Shown piece after piece: positions 14,668 to 20,904 of a stretch of DNA of 22,244 nucleotides; positions within the stretch are counted from its first letter, which is position 1, and each line of letters starts with the position of its first letter. The translations under genes were made by a program, and so were the position numbers. A model generated the notes under the pieces. It ran no database searches. It was not told where the DNA came from and saw only the letters and a program-made list of their open reading frames with translations. Where the stretch lies: positions 1 through 22,244 of the forward strand of contig CAADUV010000061.1 in assembly GCA_900752305.1 (NCBI GenBank), given 5' to 3'. Source of the DNA: an uncultured Oscillospiraceae bacterium (GTDB lineage: Bacteria > Bacillota > Clostridia > Oscillospirales > Oscillospiraceae).

Positions 14668-15825
14668 TTATCCTTCCTGACTGTCCCAAAAAGCCTGGAT
14701 TTCCGCTCGCTTTGCCTGGACGCTGCCCTGGACGAAATTGCCCTTGCCGCCCCCTCGGCCTTGGAGTGCCTGGTTCAGGGTCTTGACCCACGCCCGCAGG
14801 TCACTCTCCGCCTGGCCGATGGCATATTTATACCCGCTCTCATCGTCGCCGGAGAACACCCCGCAGCGTCCGCCGCAGGTCTCCATGACCGCCACCGACA
14901 GCTTCCGGACGCTGTCCGGCGCCATGGGCTTCTCGAACAGGAGCACGTCTCCGGCACCGGCCAACGCCTCCGCCTTCTGCTGGAACAGGGTCTGTTCCAG
15001 GCCATTCAGTCGGTAATCCGTCTGTTCTTTGTCCGCCTTCAAACGCTCCACCGCGTCTGCCGTTTTCAGGGGCTTGGCGGACAGCGCCACCGAGATACGG
15101 TGATTCTGCTCGAACACGTCTCGCAGATAGGTCAGCGCCCGGCTGCCGGCCAGCATCTCCACCCGGCTGCCCTCTTTGAACTTCTGGACGGAGAGGATTT
15201 TAATGACGCCGATCTCCCCCGTCCGCACCACGTGGGTGCCGCAGCAGGCGCAGGTGTCCGTCTGGGGGAAGGTGACGATGCGCACCTGACCGGTCAGCGC
15301 CTTTTTGCTCCGATAGTCCAGGGTCTCCAGCGCTTCCGGCGTGGGGTAGGTGACCTGGACAGGCAGGTTCTTCCAGACGGCTTCATTGGCCTCCTGCTCC
15401 ACCTCTTGGAGCAGTTCCGGGGGCAATTCCACGTCAAAGTCGATGATAATGGCGTCATTCCCCATGTGAAAGCCTACATTGTTGGCACCGGTGCGGCGGT
15501 GGAGGATGCCGCTGACGATGTGCTCGCCGGAGTGGTTCTGCATGAGGGAAAAGCGCCAGTTCCAGTCCAGGGTGCCGGTGACCTGGGTGCCCACCTCTAA
15601 GGGGGCGTCGGTCAGGTGGAGGATGTCCTCCCCGCGCTCCTGGGTGTCAGTCACGTGCACGCCGCCCAAGGTCCCTCGGTCGCCGGGCTGGCCGCCGCCT
15701 TCGGGATAAAAGGCGGTCTTGTCCAAGATCACTTCGTACCCCTTCTTTTTCCGGGGCTGGCAGTCCAGGACGGTGGCCTGGAAGGTATGGCAGCACACGT
15801 CGGTGTAGAAAATGCGTTCGGTCAT
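14668..15825 (-). CDS. AlaX-type alanyl-tRNA editing protein (long form)
   Basis: 385 residues, the length of AlaX-L/AlaX-II proteins: an AlaRS editing-like domain plus a C-terminal DHHA1-type domain. These free-standing enzymes deacylate Ser-tRNA(Ala), and sometimes Gly-tRNA(Ala), to prevent mistranslation. The zinc site is visible as HSGEH (His98, His102) and CCGTH (Cys194 or 195, His198). The N-terminal part contains the conserved FYPEGGGQPGD motif. The C-terminal GGGKGNFVQGS matches the DHHA1 glycine motif. ATG at 15825 follows AGGAGG with a suitable gap, and an extended -10 promoter lies 40 bp upstream. It is probably cotranscribed with recD2. Confidence 0.93.
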   Translation of the reverse strand: MTERIFYTDVCCHTFQATVLDCQPRKKKGYEVILDKTAFYPEGGGQPGDRGTLGGVHVTDTQERGEDILHLTDAPLEVGTQVTGTLDWNWRFSLMQNHSGEHIVSGILHRRTGANNVGFHMGNDAIIIDFDVELPPELLQEVEQEANEAVWKNLPVQVTYPTPEALETLDYRSKKALTGQVRIVTFPQTDTCACCGTHVVRTGEIGVIKILSVQKFKEGSRVEMLAGSRALTYLRDVFEQNHRISVALSAKPLKTADAVERLKADKEQTDYRLNGLEQTLFQQKAEALAGAGDVLLFEKPMAPDSVRKLSVAVMETCGGRCGVFSGDDESGYKYAIGQAESDLRAWVKTLNQALQGRGGGKGNFVQGSVQAKRAEIQAFWDSQEG

Positions 15826-15865
15826 GGTGGGGGTCCTCCTCTTTGCCTGTCTTTTGCATCATTTT

Positions 15866-15874
15866 AGTATATCA
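15866..15874 (-). promoter_or_regulatory. Extended -10 promoter of alaX-recD2
   Basis: On the minus strand TGATATACT (TG at 15874-15873, -10 hexamer TATACT at 15871-15866). The -35 region is poor. It is back to back with the promoter of the M20-like gene. Confidence 0.55.
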
Positions 15875-15884
15875 TATTTCCACC

Positions 15885-15913
15885 TTTTCACCTAGTCGAA
15901 AATCCGCTATAAT
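15885..15913 (+). promoter_or_regulatory. Promoter of the PepD-like / exoA unit
   Basis: -35 TTTTCA (15885-15890), 17-bp spacer, perfect -10 TATAAT (15908-15913), 36 bp before the ATG. Confidence 0.7.
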
Positions 15914-15949
15914 AAAAGAACCTACTCTGAATAAGGAGGAATCGCCCCG

Positions 15950-17329
15950 ATGGACGCCACCCAAATCATCCGTGAGATCACAGAAACCTTTCTTCCCCTC
16001 TTCGCCATCCCCCACCCTTCCGGCCAGGAACAGGCGCTGTCCACCCACTTGGCGGACCTCCTGCGCAGCCGAGGCATCACGGGGGGGGCAGACGCCATTG
16101 GGACCCCCCGCTGCGACTCCCCTGCCACAGCCGGTCTGGAATCCGCCCCGCTGGTCTGCTTCCAGGGGCATCTGGACACACTCGCTGCGCCTGCCGCCGA
16201 CAACACCCCCTGCCGTGTCCAGGACGACCACCTGGTAGGCGACGGTTACTCCCCTCTGGGCGCAGGCAGCCTGCTGGCCATCACCGCCGCCCTCTGGCTG
16301 CTCCAACAGCCCTTCGCCCACGGCCCTGTGCGTGTGCTGCTGACCACCGGCGGAGAGCAAGCCATGACCGGCGCGCAAAGCATGGACCCTCACTGGCTGG
16401 ATGAGGTGCGCTATCTCATCGGCACCGCCGGCATCCGCGCCGATCAGCTGGCGATCGGCGCCAGCGGTGGCTGCTTCCAGTCTTGGAGCCGGAACCTGAC
16501 CACCTCCCTCTCTCCCGCCCCCAGCTGGCAGGTACACTTCACCAACTTCCCCGGCGGATACTCTGCCACAGAGATGGGCAAGGGCGTGGTGAATCCCATC
16601 CGCCTGCTGTGCAACCTGCTGGTTCAATCGGAGGCGCAAATCATCCATCTGGAGGGCGGCGGCGCCCTGAACACCATCCCTTCCACCGCTTCCGCTATCA
16701 TGACCATCAAAAATCCCAATCTTTTTGTGCATTGGCAAGCGCTGGTGCAGTCGCTGGGCGGCCAAATGGATTTCGCCCCTTCCGATGTCCCTTCCTATGT
16801 CTGGTCCCCCATCGACTATCAGTCTTCCATGGACTTTTTGTTCTCCCTGCCCAACGGCATCACCGCGTACTTGCCCAACCATCCCATGCTTCCCGCCTGC
16901 TCCGGCAATCTGGGTCGAGTGGAGTGCGCAGACAACCGGCTAACCTATCACATGCTCCTGCGCGGCACGCCGGACCAGGCATTGGACCGCACTGCCCGCA
17001 GCTGTGGGCTGCTGGCGGACCGGTGCGGTTTTGACCCGGCCGGCGAGATCGGCTACCCCACCTGGGAGGAAAATCCGAACAACCCTCTGGCTCAGCGGAT
17101 GTCTCAGCTGTGGCAGGCTCGCCACGGCGCGCCCATGGATATCGACCCCACCCACGCCGGGTCGGAGCTGTCCGTTTTGCTCCGGATGCGTCCGGAACTG
17201 ACGGCAGTGGAGACCGGCATCACCATCGAACAGCCCTACTCCATCCATGAACGCATCGACCTGACCAGCCTCCCAGACTACATCCAGCTGCTGCAGGACA
17301 CGTTGGAAGAGATTGCCCAAAAGGGCTGA
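15950..17329 (+). CDS. M20C / PepD-like peptidase family protein, probably without peptidase activity
   Basis: 459 residues, slightly shorter than PepD (aminoacyl-histidine dipeptidase). Colinear with E. coli PepD as I remember it: IPHPSG, PATAG, HLD (His74, Asp76), [30 protein letters not shown], and the C-terminal HAGSE (His402, Glu406). Several key residues are changed: the bridging-metal Asp of GADNG is Gly106; the catalytic Glu of the EE pair is Gly135 (Glu136 is kept); the metal Asp of the NTDSEE segment is Ala160; and the His of GGHSG is Tyr204. A normal di-zinc centre therefore looks impossible. The frame is intact, with GGAGG, a strong promoter and exoA 17 bp downstream, so it is expressed and maintained. 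A run of eight G at 16081-16088 encodes Gly-Gly. Confidence 0.85.
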   Translation: MDATQIIREITETFLPLFAIPHPSGQEQALSTHLADLLRSRGITGGADAIGTPRCDSPATAGLESAPLVCFQGHLDTLAAPAADNTPCRVQDDHLVGDGYSPLGAGSLLAITAALWLLQQPFAHGPVRVLLTTGGEQAMTGAQSMDPHWLDEVRYLIGTAGIRADQLAIGASGGCFQSWSRNLTTSLSPAPSWQVHFTNFPGGYSATEMGKGVVNPIRLLCNLLVQSEAQIIHLEGGGALNTIPSTASAIMTIKNPNLFVHWQALVQSLGGQMDFAPSDVPSYVWSPIDYQSSMDFLFSLPNGITAYLPNHPMLPACSGNLGRVECADNRLTYHMLLRGTPDQALDRTARSCGLLADRCGFDPAGEIGYPTWEENPNNPLAQRMSQLWQARHGAPMDIDPTHAGSELSVLLRMRPELTAVETGITIEQPYSIHERIDLTSLPDYIQLLQDTLEEIAQKG

Positions 17330-17346
17330 GAGAGAAAGGATCACAC

Positions 17347-18102
17347 ATGAAACTGATTTCCTGGAATGTGAACGGCCTGCGTGCCTGTTTGAAAAAGGGG
17401 TTTGAAGATGTGTTCTACTTTTTGGACGCCGACCTATTCTGTCTGCAGGAGACCAAACTCCAGGCCGGACAATTGGAGTTGGATCTCCCCGGCTATTATC
17501 AGTACTGGAATTACGCAGAACGGAAAGGCTATTCCGGCACTGCGGTCTTCTCCAAGCGGGAACCCTTGTCCGTCCGGTACGGCCTGGGGATTCCGGAGCA
17601 CGACACAGAGGGACGGCTCATCACCCTGGAATTTGACACGTTCTATTTCGTCTGCTGCTACACCCCCAACGCCCAGAACGAGCTCAAGCGCATCGACTAC
17701 CGGATGACCTGGGAGGAGGATTTGCAGGCGTATCTGCAGGCGCTGGACAAGGAAAAGCCGGTGGTGTACGCCGGTGACCTGAATGTGGCGCACACCGAGA
17801 TCGACCTGAAAAACCCCAAGAGCAATCGGGGCAACCCTGGTTTTTCTGACCAGGAGCGGGAGAAGATGACCCAGCTGCTGTCCTCCGGTTTTACGGACGC
17901 CTTCCGCCACCTCTATCCCGACCGCACTGGCGCCTATTCCTGGTGGAGCTACCGGTTCAACGCCCGGAAAAACAACGCCGGATGGCGCATTGACTATTTC
18001 ATCGTCTCAGACCGACTGGCGCCCCGCATCACCGGCGCGGACATTTACCCGGAGATTTTGGGCAGTGACCACTGTCCGGTGGGTTTGACTTTAGACTTAT
18101 AA
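17347..18102 (+). CDS. exoA: Exodeoxyribonuclease III / AP endonuclease
   Basis: 251 residues, matching ExoA/Xth length. The enzyme cuts at abasic sites and removes 3' blocking groups in base-excision repair. Family motifs in order: [10 protein letters not shown] (Asn7), CLQETKL (metal-binding Glu), the YTPNAQNEL loop, [12 protein letters not shown] (catalytic Asp/Asn), GWRIDYF and SDHCPVGL (catalytic Asp-His). All are present. ATG at 17347 has AAAGGA upstream and lies 17 bp after the PepD-like gene, so it is cotranscribed with it. A strong terminator follows. Confidence 0.96.
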   Translation: MKLISWNVNGLRACLKKGFEDVFYFLDADLFCLQETKLQAGQLELDLPGYYQYWNYAERKGYSGTAVFSKREPLSVRYGLGIPEHDTEGRLITLEFDTFYFVCCYTPNAQNELKRIDYRMTWEEDLQAYLQALDKEKPVVYAGDLNVAHTEIDLKNPKSNRGNPGFSDQEREKMTQLLSSGFTDAFRHLYPDRTGAYSWWSYRFNARKNNAGWRIDYFIVSDRLAPRITGADIYPEILGSDHCPVGLTLDL

Positions 18103-18108
18103 TATGAG

Positions 18109-18148
18109 AAAAAACGCCGTGTTTGTTTAATACAAACACGGCGTTTTT
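18109..18148. terminator. Bidirectional terminator between exoA and the C39-like gene
   Basis: ACGCCGTGTTTG (18114-18125) pairs with CAAACACGGCGT (18133-18144) around a 7-nt loop, with A-run before and T-run after. It serves both convergent genes. Confidence 0.92.
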
Positions 18149-18158
18149 CTACGCTGAT

Positions 18159-19043
18159 TTAATAGGGCAGCGAATAAGCCCACAAATTTTCCATCTGGTC
18201 CATCAGCCGTTCCAGCTCCCAGCTCTTTTTGCTGTTCTTGGGGCTGTTGGGGTCATTGAGCGCAATGGAACCGTCGTCATTGACCCGGAGCAGGACGATA
18301 TAGTGCCCGCTGTCCGTGAAGTCCCCCGGCCCCATGGTGCAGATGACCGGGTGCCCCTCGTTGAGCTGGTCGATGATGAGCTGTGCAGTCAACGGGATCT
18401 CCTGCACGTTCAGCCCCAGCTGAACCGCGCCTTGGGACATCAGCGTCCAGGATGTGCCCACCCCGTCGCTGTAGTAGCCCTGTTCCTCGGAAAAGTGCGC
18501 CATCTCCAACGGGTTTTTGTCCGTCTGACCCGTCAAGCCACAGTACACCATGGACAGACAGGTGGGACCACAGCCGGTGATGGCCAGCATATCACTGCCA
18601 TACTCCTGGTATCCCCAACGCTCGTCCCACTGGAGGAAGAGGGGGATGGTGCCCTGGGTCACTTCGCCGGACAGGTCGATCTCGTGCTGCTTTTTTCCCT
18701 CCTTGGGATAGTCATAAACAAAGTCCACCGTCTCCGGATTGCGCTCCAGCAGATCCCGCAGGGACTGGGGGTATTCCTTTTTGTGGGAGGCGATATACGC
18801 CTCTCTGGTGACCTCCGGATCCGCCCGCTCCGACCGTACCGCCGGTTCTGCAGGGTCGTTGGCCACTTGCCGGTTCCGGCTCCTCTGCCGACAGCTGGCC
18901 ACAACGCCCAGCACACAGCCGATGACGATCAGCAACAGCACCATCCGACGCACCGGAGAGCTTCTCCGCCGTCTGCGCCGTCTGGTCTGCTGGGGGTATT
19001 GCCGCCGCCCGGAGGACGCGCGCCTGTTTCTTTGCTGCTCCAT
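18159..19043 (-). CDS. Membrane-anchored C39-like (papain-fold) cysteine protease-like protein
   Basis: 294 residues. A very basic N-terminus (an RRRRRRR stretch at about 21-27) precedes one transmembrane helix at about 34-49, so the rest should lie outside the membrane. The C-terminal domain (about 130-290) has the Peptidase_C39_2 pattern: the nucleophile in TGCGPTCLSM (Cys158), the histidine in GHYIVLL (His247) and NDPNS (Asp264). A catalytic triad is therefore intact. Proteins of this group are common on clostridial cell surfaces; substrates are mostly unknown. ATG at 19043 is 51 bp downstream of an extended -10 promoter. The ribosome binding site (GCAGGA) is close to the start and is rather weak. 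Confidence 0.85.
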   Translation of the reverse strand: MEQQRNRRASSGRRQYPQQTRRRRRRRSSPVRRMVLLLIVIGCVLGVVASCRQRSRNRQVANDPAEPAVRSERADPEVTREAYIASHKKEYPQSLRDLLERNPETVDFVYDYPKEGKKQHEIDLSGEVTQGTIPLFLQWDERWGYQEYGSDMLAITGCGPTCLSMVYCGLTGQTDKNPLEMAHFSEEQGYYSDGVGTSWTLMSQGAVQLGLNVQEIPLTAQLIIDQLNEGHPVICTMGPGDFTDSGHYIVLLRVNDDGSIALNDPNSPKNSKKSWELERLMDQMENLWAYSLPY

Positions 19044-19093
19044 GTTTCCTGCTCACTCTCTTCGTTTTACCGGTTCCCGTTGGGACAGGTTAT

Positions 19094-19102
19094 ATTATAC
19101 CA
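19094..19102 (-). promoter_or_regulatory. Extended -10 promoter of the C39-like gene
   Basis: On the minus strand TGGTATAAT, with the perfect TATAAT at 19099-19094. No clear -35 box. Confidence 0.6.
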
Positions 19103-19132
19103 GATTTTCTATCACGAATCATCGTAAATTCT

Positions 19133-19172
19133 TAAAGATTTCACGGTAATATCTTATGATTTCATAAATCTT
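19133..19172. repeat. AT-rich inverted repeat between the thyX operon and the C39-like gene
   Basis: AAAGATTT (about 19133-19140) and AAATCTTT (about 19165-19172) flank the palindrome TTATGATTTCATAA. It follows the DUF1294 stop. It is too AT-rich to be a confident terminator and could instead be regulatory. Confidence 0.3.
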
Positions 19173-19187
19173 TTTAAAAAATCGCCA

Positions 19188-19484
19188 TCAAAACGGCAAC
19201 ATCCCCATCCGAACCGCCAGAACCCCCAACAGCAGCACCCACAGCAGCAACGCGGCCGGAACACCCAGGCGGAACTTGGCCTTGCGGGTCTTGTGGTGAA
19301 ACACCCGCATCCCCAACAGCGCCCCCACGCCTCCGCCGGCAAAAGTCAACGCCAGCAGGGTGTGTTCCGGGACCCGCCACTGGTTCCGTCTGGCCTTCCA
19401 CTTGTCCCATCCGTAGGTAAAAAACGCCGCCAAGTTGAGCACCAGCAGATAGACGCCAAGGGCCACCGCGATTCTATGTTCCAT
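19188..19484 (-). CDS. DUF1294 small membrane protein
   Basis: 98 residues with three hydrophobic helices: about 6-24, about 43-60 (LLALTFAGGGVGALLGM), and about 74-93. The conserved DUF1294 core YGWDKWKAR...RVPEHTLLALTFAGG and the HHKTRK motif are present. Function unknown. An in-frame GTG at 19490 abuts the GGAGGG site; the ATG at 19484 has a 7-nt gap and lies 2 nt after the preceding stop codon, so it is chosen. Last gene of the thyX operon and translationally coupled. Confidence 0.88.
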   Translation of the reverse strand: MEHRIAVALGVYLLVLNLAAFFTYGWDKWKARRNQWRVPEHTLLALTFAGGGVGALLGMRVFHHKTRKAKFRLGVPAALLLWVLLLGVLAVRMGMLPF

Positions 19485-19486
19485 GG

Positions 19487-20008
19487 TCACCCCTCCAACT
19501 TTTTTCGATACAACGGGGTATAACGCATCCCCTTCGGCGTCCGTTCGGACCGCATCAGGAGAAATTCCGATACCTGCACCGCCAGCGGCAGCGGTTCCGG
19601 AAACACGCTCTCCCCATGGTCCCGCAGGCGGCGTGCCAAGGTCAGGTGGGGCCGGTAGGGACGGGATTCCAGTTCCAGTCCCTGGGCTTTCAGCGCACTA
19701 TGGAGCTGCTTTTGCAGTTCCATCAGCGCTCCGTTGGGTCGGATGCCCAGCCAGAAAATGTCCCCTTCCCGGCGGCGGAACCGTCCGGACGGCGCAAATT
19801 CCAAGGAAAACGGCGCCGCCTGCACCTGTTCCATGGCGGCGATGACCGGCTTCGGGCTGTCCAGCTCACCCAAAAATTCCAGCGTCAAGTGAAGATTCTC
19901 TCGTTGAGACCAGCTGGCACGCACCCCCTGTTTCCGCAGAGCGCGTATCCCCGCTTCCAACCCATCCTTCACCGTTTCTGGAAAGGCAATGGCAACAAAG
20001 AGCCGCAT
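19487..20008 (-). CDS. thpR: RNA 2',3'-cyclic phosphodiesterase (2H / LigT family)
   Basis: 173 residues from the ATG at 20008 (protein begins MRLFVAIAFP), the family's normal length. An open frame further upstream overlaps thyX and is not part of the protein. Two catalytic HxTx motifs are present: HLTLEFLG (His near residue 42) and HLTLARRL (near 125). These enzymes open 2',3'-cyclic phosphates on RNA ends. GAGGG precedes the ATG by 6 nt, inside the end of thyX, and only 2 nt separate the two genes. Confidence 0.92.
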   Translation of the reverse strand: MRLFVAIAFPETVKDGLEAGIRALRKQGVRASWSQRENLHLTLEFLGELDSPKPVIAAMEQVQAAPFSLEFAPSGRFRRREGDIFWLGIRPNGALMELQKQLHSALKAQGLELESRPYRPHLTLARRLRDHGESVFPEPLPLAVQVSEFLLMRSERTPKGMRYTPLYRKKLEG

Positions 20009-20010
20009 TT

Positions 20011-20787
20011 TCAGCCCTCTTCCTTCCACTTCCGGTACTGCTCCTGCATCTCCCTGCACTTGCCGCAGCTCATGTTGCCCTCGGGACATTTCCCATCCGC
20101 CACACAGCTGGGACCAGCACCGGCAAACAGGTTGGGCGCAACCGCATAGACCAGCTTGAACATCTCCTCCGCCAGCCGACGGATCTCCCACTGGGCACGA
20201 TTGCAGCAGCGCAGGTTGAAGAAGTGGTTCAGACTGCGGGCGTTCATGGTAACCACCATTTTTGTCTCGCAGGCGTTGGGCAGGACAAAACGGGCGTCCT
20301 CATTGGCCAGCTTCTCCGCCTTCTGCTTGGCCGCCTTTTCCGACAGCCCCTGTGCCATCAGCTCCGCCTGATGCTTCCGCTGAAGGGCACCGGCGATCTT
20401 TAAGTATTCCTGTGCCTGCTGTTCCATGGCCTCCAAAAACAGCTTCTTGGCTTCCGGCTCTGCCTCCACTTCCGGCGGGATAACGTAATGGAAATCATCC
20501 AACCGCACATAGCGCTGACTCTGGACAGAGTAGGACGCTAGACGATGCCGGGTGATCTGTGCCAGCAGAGCGCGGGACACCCCTTCGATGCCGAAGGTGA
20601 AGGATGCGTGCTCGACAGGGCTGGCATGGCCCAGGTCAGTGAGCATCCGCAAAAAGCTGGCGCTCTTCTCCGGCGTCAGGCCGTCCAGCAGGTTGGTCAC
20701 CCCCACTTTGGAGTAGCACAGCTTGGCAGCGGCGGCAACCACTCGTTCCGGTTCGGGTGTATGGGCAATCAGGGTCACGTGTAACAC
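20011..20787 (-). CDS. thyX: Flavin-dependent thymidylate synthase
   Basis: 258 residues. ThyX makes dTMP from dUMP using FAD, NADPH and methylene-tetrahydrofolate, replacing ThyA. The signature RHRxxSxxxxSxR is exact: RHRLASYSVQSQR (80-92). HASPVEHASFTF and the NARSLNHFFNLRCCNRAQWEIR segment (FAD and dUMP contacts) are also present. The C-terminus carries a four-cysteine tail, CVADGKCPEGNMSCGKC, which looks like a small metal-binding knuckle and is seen, to my recollection, in other clostridial ThyX proteins. The start is the GTG at 20787, 8 nt after AGGAGG. First gene of a three-gene operon with thpR and the DUF1294 gene. Confidence 0.96.
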   Translation of the reverse strand: MLHVTLIAHTPEPERVVAAAAKLCYSKVGVTNLLDGLTPEKSASFLRMLTDLGHASPVEHASFTFGIEGVSRALLAQITRHRLASYSVQSQRYVRLDDFHYVIPPEVEAEPEAKKLFLEAMEQQAQEYLKIAGALQRKHQAELMAQGLSEKAAKQKAEKLANEDARFVLPNACETKMVVTMNARSLNHFFNLRCCNRAQWEIRRLAEEMFKLVYAVAPNLFAGAGPSCVADGKCPEGNMSCGKCREMQEQYRKWKEEG

Positions 20788-20821
20788 GATGAACGCCTCC
20801 TTTGACTGGTTTATTCACTCT

Positions 20822-20830
20822 AGTATACCA
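20822..20830 (-). promoter_or_regulatory. Extended -10 promoter of the thyX operon
   Basis: On the minus strand TGGTATACT, with the -10 hexamer at 20827-20822, about 35 bp before the GTG start. The -35 region is weak. Confidence 0.6.
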
Positions 20831-20869
20831 GCTCGGCGGAAAAAAGCATAGCCTTCTTTCCCTCTCATC

Positions 20870-20897
20870 AAAAAAATACCCTCCCTTTCGGGAGAGT
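20870..20897 (-). terminator. Intrinsic terminator of the adhE-like gene
   Basis: On the minus strand ACTCTCCC (20897-20890), GAAA tetraloop, GGGAGGGT (20885-20878), then seven T. It begins 8 bp after the stop codon. Confidence 0.9.
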
Positions 20898-20904
20898 AAG
20901 CACG

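Noticed and set aside
20009..20191. Longer N-terminus for the 2',3'-cyclic phosphodiesterase
   Set aside because: The extension overlaps thyX out of frame. The family begins at MRLFVAI, and GAGGG precedes that ATG.
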